Numbered from the stretch's first letter, positions 1 to 6,230 are shown. The stretch is 6,557 nucleotides of DNA from Flavobacteriaceae bacterium (GCA_023700885.1 JAMPYA010000128.1:1-6557); one strand, 5' to 3'. Translations and numbers: made by a program. Notes: generated from the sequence alone by a model not told the origin.

Positions 1-93
1 ATTGTAGAAAATGGCAGACATATAATGATTATAAATAAAGCCAAAACCATCAGTAAATTAATTCAACAAAATATAGCATCTAATGAAAATTGA
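1..93 (+). CDS. C-terminal end of an unidentified upstream gene (partial)
   Basis: An open frame runs from the window edge to a TGA at 91-93 and encodes about 30 residues, rich in Ile, Asn and Lys and ending in SNEN. It overlaps the first 11 bases of rfbC in another frame, which is common for translationally coupled genes in Bacteroidota polysaccharide clusters. The other two forward frames are less convincing; the one whose stop abuts the rfbC start is also interrupted at 36-38. I do not recognise the family. The position before rfbC suggests a nucleotide-sugar or glycosyl-transfer gene, but that is inference from context only, and the fragment could be non-coding. Confidence 0.45.
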   Translation: MVENGRHIMIINKAKTISKLIQQNIASNEN

Positions 94-625
94 AACAACA
101 CCCTTAAAAGATGTTTTAATACTAACCCCTAATATTTTTAAAGATGAACTCGGTTATTTTTTTGAATCTTATAACACTCAAAAAGTAGCTGATTTTATTA
201 AATGTGAATTTGTTCAAGACAACGAATCCTTATCTCAAAAAAACGTATTACGCGGTTTACATTTTCAGATTCCACCCTTTGCCCAAGATAAATTAGTAAG
301 AGTTATTAAAGGTAGTGTGTTGGATATTGCTGTAGATTTAAGAAAATCATCACCAACTTACGGACAATCTTATTCTATAATTTTATCAGGTGAAAATAAA
401 AAACAATTATTTATTCCTGCCGGATTTGCTCATGGGTTTATTACTTTAGAAGATGATACCCTATTTAGTTATAAATGTTCTAATTATTATGAAAAAAATG
501 CAGAACGCACAATACTTTGGAATGATAAGAGTTTAAATATAGAGTGGAATTGTGATCAGCCATTATTATCTGACAAAGATTTAATTGGAGAAAACTTTTC
601 AACTTTTGAAAGTCCGTTTAACTAA
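83..625 (+). CDS. rfbC: dTDP-4-dehydrorhamnose 3,5-epimerase (RmlC)
   Basis: This cytoplasmic cupin enzyme epimerises C3 and C5 of dTDP-4-keto-6-deoxy-glucose, the third step of dTDP-L-rhamnose synthesis for surface polysaccharide. The 180-residue length is normal for the family. The diagnostic segment QDNESLSQKNVLRGLHFQ starts at residue 45 and contains the catalytic base His60. Lys70 (QDKLVRV), the IPAGFAHGF cupin strand at 111-119, the active-site Tyr130 region (FSYK) and the LSDKD segment (162-166), whose Asp probably supports the His, are all present. One oddity: the usual DxRGxFxE motif near residue 21 reads DELGYFFESY, with Leu23 where Arg is expected. The ATG at 83 gives the normal N terminus and has no Shine-Dalgarno. 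The next gene begins 12 bases after the stop, so they are probably co-transcribed. No rfbA, rfbB or rfbD is visible; they would have to lie to the left or elsewhere. Confidence 0.93.
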   Translation: MKIETTPLKDVLILTPNIFKDELGYFFESYNTQKVADFIKCEFVQDNESLSQKNVLRGLHFQIPPFAQDKLVRVIKGSVLDIAVDLRKSSPTYGQSYSIILSGENKKQLFIPAGFAHGFITLEDDTLFSYKCSNYYEKNAERTILWNDKSLNIEWNCDQPLLSDKDLIGENFSTFESPFN

Positions 626-637
626 AACTTATTGATT

Positions 638-1531
638 ATGAATTTACCAATCCGTTATCTTTTAATATTAGCAATCCTATTATTAAGTGGTTTATTCATT
701 AATAGTGTTACTAATAAACAAAATGAAAAAAACACTGCAGATTCCTATAATATTAAAGGATTAAAAGTACCAGAAAATTTGAATTTTGCCGGTGAAAAAG
801 CACCAACTCATTTACCCGATATTTATGAGCGTTTTGATAAAGAAATCCATATCATTACCTATTGGCAATCTAATACTTTACTGCAATTAAAACGAACTCA
901 AAAATATTTCCCTATCATCGAACCTATTTTAAAACAATATGGAATTCCGGATGATTTTAAATATTTAGCGGTTGCAGAAAGTGGATTACAAAATGTGGTC
1001 TCTTCTGCTGATGCACGTGGTTTTTGGCAACTTCTAAAAGGTACAGCTATAGAAAATGGATTAGAAGTTAATGATAATGTGGATGAGCGATATGATGTTG
1101 AAAAATCTACCCATGCTGCTTGTAAATATATCTTAAAATCAAAAGAAAAATTTGGAAGCTGGACTTTAGCAGCTGCTTCTTATAATGCCGGCAATACAGG
1201 TATTGGCAAAAGAATTGAAGACCAAAAAGTTACTAATTATTATGATTTATTAGTGGTAGATGAAACCGCTCGTTATATTCCTAGAATTATTATTTTTAAA
1301 GAGATTTTTTTAAATCCCGCTAAATATGGATTTCAATTAGAACAGGAAGATTTTTATCAACCTATTAAATTTAGAACAGTTGAAATTGACACAGAAATAC
1401 CCGATTTAATTCAATTTGCTATTGACAATAACACTAATTATAAATTGATTAGAATATATAATCCATGGTTAAGAGAAAAATCACTTAATAACAAAACCAA
1501 CAAAAAATATTTCATCAAAATTCCTGTTTAA
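638..1531 (+). CDS. Membrane-anchored lytic transglycosylase, GH23/SLT domain (MltD-like)
   Basis: The product is predicted to cleave peptidoglycan between MurNAc and GlcNAc, leaving 1,6-anhydro-MurNAc, in the periplasm. Of 297 residues, about 5-22 form a hydrophobic signal or anchor segment without a lipobox Cys. The SLT fold covers roughly 93-228: YLAVAESGL with catalytic Glu114, VSSADARGFWQLLKGTA (121-137), the ERYDVEKSTHAA segment (150-161), and AAASYNAGNTGIGK (178-191). The ESGL, GFWQ and SYNAG blocks in this order are the family signature. The C-terminal stretch (about 249-297) resembles the linker that precedes LysM domains in MltD-like proteins, but no LysM follows, so it lacks the usual glycan-binding module. 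I chose the ATG at 638 over a TTG two codons upstream because it is the standard start and keeps the same signal segment. It lies 12 bases after rfbC and 6 before the TSUP gene. Confidence 0.88.
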   Translation: MNLPIRYLLILAILLLSGLFINSVTNKQNEKNTADSYNIKGLKVPENLNFAGEKAPTHLPDIYERFDKEIHIITYWQSNTLLQLKRTQKYFPIIEPILKQYGIPDDFKYLAVAESGLQNVVSSADARGFWQLLKGTAIENGLEVNDNVDERYDVEKSTHAACKYILKSKEKFGSWTLAAASYNAGNTGIGKRIEDQKVTNYYDLLVVDETARYIPRIIIFKEIFLNPAKYGFQLEQEDFYQPIKFRTVEIDTEIPDLIQFAIDNNTNYKLIRIYNPWLREKSLNNKTNKKYFIKIPV

Positions 1532-1537
1532 CAAATT

Positions 1538-1912
1538 ATGAAAATGACAACATCATTAATACTTACTTTAATAGTTATCGGTTTATTAGCCGGCTTTTTA
1601 AGCGGTTTAATAGGCGTAGGTGGCGGAATCATTATGGTTCCATTATTTTTGCTTTTTTTAGGTTTAACACAACATCAGGCACAAGGCTTAAGTTTGGCTG
1701 TTTTATTGCCTCCGGTAACTTTTATGGCAGTTTATAATTACCATCAAGCAGGAGCTATTGATTGGCGATTTGCATTAATTGTTTCTGCCGTTTTTATAGT
1801 GGGAGGATTTATTGGTTCTAAAGTTGCTTTAAGTATAGACCAACACACACTTAAAAAAGTATTTGGCGGAATCTTATTATTAATTGCAGCAAAGTTAATT
1901 TTAGGAAAATAA
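1538..1912 (+). CDS. Half-size TSUP (TauE/SafE, DUF81) family membrane protein
   Basis: This inner-membrane protein belongs to the family that includes sulfite, sulfoacetate and other small organic-anion exporters; its substrate cannot be read from sequence. The hallmark is at 18-38: AGFLSGLIGVGGGIIMVPLF, the glycine-rich first repeat of TSUP proteins. Further hydrophobic segments lie at about 50-68, 78-98 and 108-122, giving three to four membrane passes. At 124 residues it is about half the usual 240-270, so it holds one TSUP repeat instead of two. The stop at 1910-1912 is clean and the downstream DNA is coding on the other strand, so this does not look like a frameshifted full-length gene. 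Half-size members would need to dimerise to rebuild the usual pseudo-symmetric fold (inference). It starts 6 bases after the transglycosylase stop and is probably the last gene of that transcript. Confidence 0.85.
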   Translation: MKMTTSLILTLIVIGLLAGFLSGLIGVGGGIIMVPLFLLFLGLTQHQAQGLSLAVLLPPVTFMAVYNYHQAGAIDWRFALIVSAVFIVGGFIGSKVALSIDQHTLKKVFGGILLLIAAKLILGK

Positions 1913-1936
1913 GTTAACTAAAAGATTTTTTAACTT
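1911..1936. terminator. AT-rich dyad across convergent gene ends
   Basis: The arms AAGTTAA (1911-1917) and TTAACTT (1930-1936) form a 7-bp stem that spans the two opposed stop codons, which are separated by a single base. On the minus strand the hairpin is followed by ATTTT. It contains only one G-C pair, so it would be a weak intrinsic terminator. It may slow polymerase from both sides, but its shape alone does not prove that. Confidence 0.25.
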
Positions 1937-2849
1937 CATTAAATTCATCCATAATTTCTGTAATAATATCTTTAACTGGTTTTATTTCATGAATGATGCC
2001 AGCAACTTGACCTATTTCTAACTCGCCTTCAACTAAATCACCTTCAAACATTCCTCTTTTAGAACGTCCTCTCCCTAATAATTCTTTAAGTTGTTCAGCT
2101 GTAGGACATTGTTGATATAAATTATTTATTTGCTGATAAAAAGGATTTTTAATCAATCTAACCGGAGCCAACTCTTTTAAAGTCAACACAGTATCCCCTT
2201 CTTTGGTATTCACAATTACTTCTTTAAAAGCTTGATGGGCAGAAGATTCTACACTGGCTGCAAATCTGCTTCCTATTTGAACTCCATCGGCTCCTAGCAC
2301 CATGGCAGCCAACATGCCTCGACCTGTAGCAATGCCACCTGCAGCAATTAAGGGAATTGTTAATTGTTCTTTCACCATCGGAATTAAGGTAAAAGTAGTA
2401 GTTTCTTCTCTACCATTATGACCTCCAGCCTCAAATCCTTCAGCAACCACAGCATCTACACCAGCTTCTTGGGATTTTAAAGCAAATTTTAAGCTACTTA
2501 CAACATGTACCACAGTAATTCCTTTTTCTTTTAGATAAGAAGTCCAGATTTTAGGGTTACCAGCCGAAGTAAATACAATGTTGACACCTTCATCAACAAT
2601 GATATTCATAATTTCTTCAACATTGGGATACAACATTGGGACATTGACACCAAAAGGTTTATCAGTAGTTTTTTTACATTTCTGAATATGCGCTCTTAAA
2701 ACATCCGGATACATAGAACCTGCGCCAATTAACCCTAAACCTCCTGCATTGCTAACAGCAGAAGCTAATTTATAACCACTCACCCATATCATTCCTCCTT
2801 GAATAATAGGATATTTAATCTTAAAAAGTTCAGTAATTTTATTTGTCAT
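1914..2849 (-). CDS. FMN-dependent FabK/nitronate monooxygenase-family oxidoreductase
   Basis: This is a cytoplasmic TIM-barrel flavoprotein of the 2-nitropropane dioxygenase superfamily. Two activities are known for close relatives: enoyl-ACP reductase II (FabK) and nitronate monooxygenase. Residues PIIQGGM (14-20) and SNAGGLGLIGAG (33-44) form the N-terminal FMN-binding part. EGFEAGGHNG (138-147) holds the conserved His144. IPLIAAGGIATGRG (165-178) and GADGVQIGSRF (186-196) bind the FMN phosphate. From recall, the N-terminal block, the His position and the C-terminal GQVAGII (281-287) run parallel to Streptococcus pneumoniae FabK, and 311 residues is close to FabK length. The in vivo substrate is undecided. 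The ATG overlaps the stop of the upstream protease gene as TAATG, implying translational coupling. The 3' end lies one base from the TSUP stop on the other strand. Confidence 0.85.
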   Translation of the reverse strand: MTNKITELFKIKYPIIQGGMIWVSGYKLASAVSNAGGLGLIGAGSMYPDVLRAHIQKCKKTTDKPFGVNVPMLYPNVEEIMNIIVDEGVNIVFTSAGNPKIWTSYLKEKGITVVHVVSSLKFALKSQEAGVDAVVAEGFEAGGHNGREETTTFTLIPMVKEQLTIPLIAAGGIATGRGMLAAMVLGADGVQIGSRFAASVESSAHQAFKEVIVNTKEGDTVLTLKELAPVRLIKNPFYQQINNLYQQCPTAEQLKELLGRGRSKRGMFEGDLVEGELEIGQVAGIIHEIKPVKDIITEIMDEFNEVKKSFS

Positions 2850-4270
2850 TAATTAAATTTTGGGATTCCATAACCATATTGAGGTGATGGATTATTAAAT
2901 AAATGTGCAGATTCTTTAATCATTTGAATAATTTCAGTATTTTTCTTAGTGTAATTTTTTTGCCAATAACACGCAATTACTCCTGTCATAATAGGCGATG
3001 CAAAGGAAGTTCCGCTAGAAGGAGCAATTTGTCCGTCAGCATTAATTACAAAAGCATTCAATCCTTGTGCTAAGACATCTGGTTTAACTCTTCCGTCAGC
3101 AGTAGGACCAAAAGAACTAAAAGTAGCAATTATTTTGGCAGCATCAACAGCTCCTACAGCTAATACCGATTTTGCATCAGCTGGTGCAATTATATATTTC
3201 CACGGTTCTGCACCTTCATTGCCGGCAGCATTTACTATAATCATTCCTCTAGAAAATCCAATTTCAGCACCACGCGATATAAAGGTTTTACTACCATTCA
3301 TATCCGCATAAGAATAATCATATTTCGGATTATCAAAAGTAAAATATCCTAAGGATGTGTTGATGATATCAACTCCTAAACTATCAGCTTTTTCTGCGGC
3401 TTCTACCCATAAACTCTCCTCTAGAGGTGTTTCTTTAGTACCATCTTCGGTAATAAATAAATAAAAAGAAGCATCTGGAGCGGTACCTATAAATTGGTTG
3501 TCTACATAACTTGCAATAGTTGATAATACTGCTGTTCCGTGAGAGATTCCGGTATAAAAATTACTGCTTCTTGTTACATAATTATAACCACCTAATATTT
3601 TGTTTTGATCTCTTAATCTTTTAAAAGCAATAAAGGTATCAACACCCGGAAATCCACCATCAATAACTGCAATAATCATTCCTGTGCCAGTAAAATTTTG
3701 TTGATGTAACGCCTCTCCACCCAACATTTGAATTTGATTGGAGCCATTTCCGTAACTATAATCTGTACTAATGGATCCGAATTTATTTTCAGGATGGTGC
3801 AAACGTTTAGCAGGAGCAACTCTGTCTGTTGCATTTAAAGATTTATCGGCAAACTCTATTTTGGCTACAAATGATAATTGTTTTAATTTATTAATATTTG
3901 TTTTGGTTCCCTCTATATGCAAAGCATTTAACCACTTTGATTTTGCCATAATTTTAATACCTGCCCTATTTTTTACCTCATTATAATATGTTTTTTCAAT
4001 GGGCACATCATTATCATCTAAAAGGATATTTTGTCTTGTTCTTCTTTGAATAGAACGTTGAGAAAGCATTAATGAAGGATTGGCCAAATAGGTGGCTTTA
4101 GAAGGTTTGTCTTTAAAAAACACCCACGCAATTTCTATTTGGGTGTCTATAGGATCTTCATTCTGTTCCGGAATTTCTAAGGTATTATTTTTATCGCAGG
4201 CAAAAAACAACAATACCATTGCCAATACAATGAATCTAATTTTAGGGTATAGAAATGTTTTTATTTTCAT
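2849..4270 (-). CDS. Subtilisin-like S8 serine protease, predicted lipoprotein
   Basis: This is an exported endopeptidase of MEROPS family S8. The N terminus has a type II signal: basic residues, a hydrophobic stretch at 13-23 and a lipobox FFAC with Cys25, so the mature protein should be lipid-anchored in the envelope. Residues about 43-145 look like a propeptide. The catalytic domain follows: AVIDGG with Asp204, SHGTAVLS with His244, VNAAGNEG with oxyanion Asn351, and SSGTSFASP with nucleophile Ser422. All key residues are present, so it is probably active. The protein stops at 473, soon after the S8 domain (YGYGIPKFN), and has none of the C-terminal type IX sorting domain often seen on flavobacterial S8 proteases. 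A 136-bp gap precedes it, so its promoter probably lies there. It is coupled to the downstream flavoprotein gene by a one-base stop/start overlap. Its physiological substrate is unknown. Confidence 0.92.
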   Translation of the reverse strand: MKIKTFLYPKIRFIVLAMVLLFFACDKNNTLEIPEQNEDPIDTQIEIAWVFFKDKPSKATYLANPSLMLSQRSIQRRTRQNILLDDNDVPIEKTYYNEVKNRAGIKIMAKSKWLNALHIEGTKTNINKLKQLSFVAKIEFADKSLNATDRVAPAKRLHHPENKFGSISTDYSYGNGSNQIQMLGGEALHQQNFTGTGMIIAVIDGGFPGVDTFIAFKRLRDQNKILGGYNYVTRSSNFYTGISHGTAVLSTIASYVDNQFIGTAPDASFYLFITEDGTKETPLEESLWVEAAEKADSLGVDIINTSLGYFTFDNPKYDYSYADMNGSKTFISRGAEIGFSRGMIIVNAAGNEGAEPWKYIIAPADAKSVLAVGAVDAAKIIATFSSFGPTADGRVKPDVLAQGLNAFVINADGQIAPSSGTSFASPIMTGVIACYWQKNYTKKNTEIIQMIKESAHLFNNPSPQYGYGIPKFN

Positions 4271-4297
4271 TAGAACGCTATTCAGAAATCTGATTAA

Positions 4298-4305
4298 CGA
4301 AAATA
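4298..4305 (-). promoter_or_regulatory. Possible -7 element for the S8 protease gene
   Basis: Read on the minus strand this is TATTTTCG, seven of eight matches to the Bacteroidota -7 consensus TAnnTTTG, about 28 bases before the ATG. No clear TTG-type -33 element lies about 19-21 bases upstream. In such AT-rich DNA a near match is easily found by chance. Confidence 0.22.
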
Positions 4306-4363
4306 CTATTTTATAATGAAATAATCATGTTTGATGGTTTTTTGTTTAAAATGTCGAACCTTA

Positions 4364-4395
4364 TCTTGTCATTCCGAAACGCAGTGAGGAATCTC
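4364..4395 (+). repeat. Left arm of inverted repeat around the GIY-YIG gene, hairpin-forming
   Basis: This 32-bp arm matches the reverse complement of 4876-4907 at 28 of 32 positions, including the uninterrupted 16-bp core CCGAAACGCAGTGAGG (4374-4389). Inside it, ATTCC (4371-4375) and GGAAT (4388-4392) form a 5-bp stem around a 12-base loop. Conserved TTGTC precedes the hairpin and CTC follows it. It starts to the left of the nuclease stop codon by 12 bases. Similar GTCATTCCGA...GAGGAATCTC sequences are, as far as I recall, scattered between genes in many Bacteroidota genomes. Confidence 0.88.
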
Positions 4396-4406
4396 AACCA
4401 TCTCTT

Positions 4407-4721
4407 TTATAAGAACTTATAATTCAAAAATTCCATTGCTGGATTACCCGTTTTTATAAGATTCAACTTCTTTTCTCGCCTCCAACCTTTGATTTCTTTT
4501 TCTCTTGCAATGGCTTCTTGTATCCAAGTATATTTTTCATAATGAAGCAAAAGATGCACATTGTATCTTGATGCAAACGTATTGGATTCTTTTATGATTG
4601 ATTCGTGATGTTGTTGTAATCTAGTTTTTAAATGATTGGTTACACCTGTATATAAAACAGTTTTTGTTTTATTGGTGATGATATAAACATAGTAAGTATG
4701 ATATCCTTCTTGATTTTGCAT
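4407..4721 (-). CDS. Small GIY-YIG domain endonuclease (YhbQ/UPF0213-like)
   Basis: This 104-residue protein is essentially a lone GIY-YIG nuclease domain. The family cuts DNA with a conserved Tyr/Arg/Glu set and a metal ion. Visible motifs are YYVYIITN (10-17, the GIY strand), LYTGVTN (23-29, the YIG strand, here YTG), Arg34 in LKTRLQQH (31-38), and the AIAREKEIKGWRREKKLNLI segment (70-89) that carries the presumed metal-binding Glu74. No separate DNA-binding or reverse-transcriptase domain is attached. The only in-frame ATG near the start is at 4721; another ATG five bases upstream is out of frame. The gene is bracketed by inverted repeats at 4364-4395 and 4876-4907, which suggests mobility or a link to the repeat family. 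Cellular function of these stand-alone proteins is poorly defined; repair or structure-specific cutting are alternatives. Confidence 0.9.
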   Translation of the reverse strand: MQNQEGYHTYYVYIITNKTKTVLYTGVTNHLKTRLQQHHESIIKESNTFASRYNVHLLLHYEKYTWIQEAIAREKEIKGWRREKKLNLIKTGNPAMEFLNYKFL

Positions 4722-4780
4722 AGCATTAATATAAGATATATTTTGGATATTTTTGATTGGGTTTGAAGTGTCTTAATTTT

Positions 4781-4813
4781 TTGTCATACTGATGAAAGGA
4801 AGCATCTCTGTGG
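4781..4813 (+). repeat. Third, diverged copy of the hairpin repeat
   Basis: The layout repeats that of the flanking arms: TTGTC (4781-4785), then ATACT (4786-4790) and AGCAT (4801-4805) able to pair at four of five positions, then CTC (4806-4808). It has the same orientation as the left arm. The following CTCTGTGG (4806-4813) is complementary to CTACAGAG (4871-4878) in the right arm with one mismatch, so these two copies also face each other. The loop sequence is unlike the arms, so this is an older or different subtype. Confidence 0.55.
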
Positions 4814-4875
4814 ATTTCTAAGGATTCGGAAAGATGAGTGTAAAGTAGTGTTTAGTGAAATGGAAAACGACTACA

Positions 4876-4907
4876 GAGTTCCCTCACTGCGTTTCGGGAG
4901 GACAAGA
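4876..4907 (-). repeat. Right arm of inverted repeat around the GIY-YIG gene, hairpin-forming
   Basis: This is the inverted partner of 4364-4395, identical at 28 of 32 positions. Its hairpin stem differs from the left arm at two partner positions (4898 and 4881): a T-A pair on the left becomes C-G here, so pairing is kept. A second change pair (matching 4371 and 4392) is not compensated. It lies 155 bases before the nuclease start codon. I see no clear target-site duplication beyond the two arms. Confidence 0.88.
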
Positions 4908-4940
4908 CCCTAAGAAGACTATGGTAAAAAATCCAAAACT

Positions 4941-4962
4941 TGCCTATTTTTTAAAATAAGCA
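4941..4962 (-). terminator. Candidate intrinsic terminator of mnmA
   Basis: The minus-strand transcript would fold TGCTTATTTT against AAAATAGGCA as a continuous stem of up to 10 pairs, one of them a G-U wobble that only exists on this strand; the plus strand has a C-A mismatch there. It is followed by AGTTTTGGATTTTTT. It lies 81 bases past the mnmA stop. The low GC content and imperfect T tract keep confidence modest. Confidence 0.4.
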
Positions 4963-5042
4963 TCACTATGGATAGCTTTTAATTTGGTTTGAAAAGTGTG
5001 AAAAATTATTCGTAATTCAAAATAATTACAAACCCTTTACCA

Positions 5043-6230
5043 TCAAGAAATAACTCCAGAACCAATGAGTTCATCATCAATATACCAAGCTACAAACTGA
5101 CCTTCTGTTATAGCAGACTGTTTTTCTTTAAATGCTACGTATAATCCATCTTCTAGTTTATAAATTGTTGCATTATTCAAAGCTTGACGATAACGAATTC
5201 TAGCCATTACGGGCATTGATTCACCATTTTTGAGTAATAAATCTTTTCTAATCCAATGAATTTCATCGTTTGAAACTTTCAATGTATCCTTTAATAATCC
5301 GGGGTGAGTGGCACCTTCACCTACATAAATGATATTCTCTTTAACATCAGTTGCAATTACAAAAAGTGGCTCAATAGTACCGCCAACATTTAAACCTTTT
5401 CTTTGACCAATTGTAAAATAATGAGCACCATTATGTTTACCCATAATTTTCCCATCACTTAATTGATAATTAATTTTAGAAGATTTATAGTTTAGTTCAG
5501 CTTCTTTATTTTCAAATTTCGGTAAAGGTTGATGGTATTTTTCAAAAGTAGTAGGAATCTGAACAATTACGCCTTCTTTAGGTTTAAGTTGTTGTTGTAA
5601 AAACTCGGGCAAGCGCACTTTACCAATAAAACACAAGCCTTGAGAATCTTTTTTCTCTGCGGTAATCAAATCTAATTTAGTGGCAATTTCACGTACTTCA
5701 GATTTTAATAATTCTCCTATTGGAAATAATGATTTGGCTAATTGCTCTTGAGATAACTGACATAGGAAGTATGATTGATCTTTATTAGGGTCTTTACCGG
5801 CTAACAATTTGTACACTGTATTACCCTTAATTTCTTCTTCTGATTTTCTGCAATAATGACCCGTTGCCACATAATCTGCACCCAGTTCTAAAGCAATCTT
5901 TAGGAATACATCAAATTTGATTTCTCTGTTACAAAGTACATCTGGATTAGGAGTTCTTCCTAATTCATATTCGCGGAACATATAATCAACAATCTTTTCT
6001 TTGTATTGTTCGCTTAAATCAACCACTTGAAATGGAATACCCAATTTTTCTGCAACTAACATCGCATCATTGCTATCTTCTAACCAAGGACATTCATCAG
6101 AAATGGTTACCGAAGTATCGTGCCAATTTTTCATAAAAAGACCGATTACTTCATAACCTTGTTGTTGTAACAAATAGGCTGCAACACTACTATCTACTCC
6201 ACCAGAAAGACCTACTATAACCCTTTTCAT
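5043..6230 (-). CDS. mnmA: tRNA-specific 2-thiouridylase MnmA
   Basis: MnmA thiolates uridine 34 of the tRNAs for Lys, Glu and Gln. It uses ATP to adenylate the base and receives sulfur as persulfide from a relay in the cytoplasm. The PP-loop SGGVDSS is at 9-15. Catalytic Cys100 sits in NPDVLCNREIKF and persulfide-carrying Cys200 in DSQGLCFIGKV. ATGHYCR (122-128), KDQSYFLCQL (150-159) and FTIGQRKGL (272-280) are further family blocks. At 395 residues it is longer than E. coli MnmA (about 368). The excess lies mainly at about 224-260, between the second Cys region and the FTIGQRKG block, a linker insertion that I associate with Bacteroidota homologues. The ATG at 6230 places the P-loop at the normal distance from the N terminus. 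It appears monocistronic, with a candidate promoter 33 bases upstream and 321 bases to the next gene downstream. Confidence 0.96.
   Translation of the reverse strand: MKRVIVGLSGGVDSSVAAYLLQQQGYEVIGLFMKNWHDTSVTISDECPWLEDSNDAMLVAEKLGIPFQVVDLSEQYKEKIVDYMFREYELGRTPNPDVLCNREIKFDVFLKIALELGADYVATGHYCRKSEEEIKGNTVYKLLAGKDPNKDQSYFLCQLSQEQLAKSLFPIGELLKSEVREIATKLDLITAEKKDSQGLCFIGKVRLPEFLQQQLKPKEGVIVQIPTTFEKYHQPLPKFENKEAELNYKSSKINYQLSDGKIMGKHNGAHYFTIGQRKGLNVGGTIEPLFVIATDVKENIIYVGEGATHPGLLKDTLKVSNDEIHWIRKDLLLKNGESMPVMARIRYRQALNNATIYKLEDGLYVAFKEKQSAITEGQFVAWYIDDELIGSGVIS

Larger units (their letters stand above)
4722..5042. other. Intergenic region between the GIY-YIG gene and mnmA
   Basis: No convincing gene lies in these 321 bases; stops are frequent in all frames and only very short open stretches occur. 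The region holds the diverged repeat copy (4781-4813), the right inverted-repeat arm (4876-4907), a candidate mnmA terminator (4941-4962) and a weaker dyad GTAATT/AATTAC (5012-5017 and 5024-5029). The stretch 4814-4870 between the two repeats shows nothing I can name. Confidence 0.6.

Noticed and set aside
632..640. TTG start two codons upstream of the transglycosylase ATG
   Set aside because: The ATG at 638 is the usual start codon, gives the same signal segment, and nothing such as a ribosome site favours the TTG.
3771..3986. Plus-strand open frame of 71 codons
   Set aside because: It lies wholly inside the S8 protease gene on the other strand, has no family resemblance and is an antisense shadow.
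4092..4316. Plus-strand open frame of 74 codons
   Set aside because: Most of it is antisense to the signal-peptide end of the protease gene; no recognisable domain.
4364..4907. Classical insertion sequence around the GIY-YIG gene
   Set aside because: No transposase is encoded and no clear target-site duplication flanks the arms; the arms also have their own internal hairpins, unlike simple terminal repeats.
5012..5029. GTAATT/AATTAC hairpin as the mnmA terminator
   Set aside because: Six mostly A-T pairs with only a weak T run after them; the longer stem at 4941-4962 is a better candidate.
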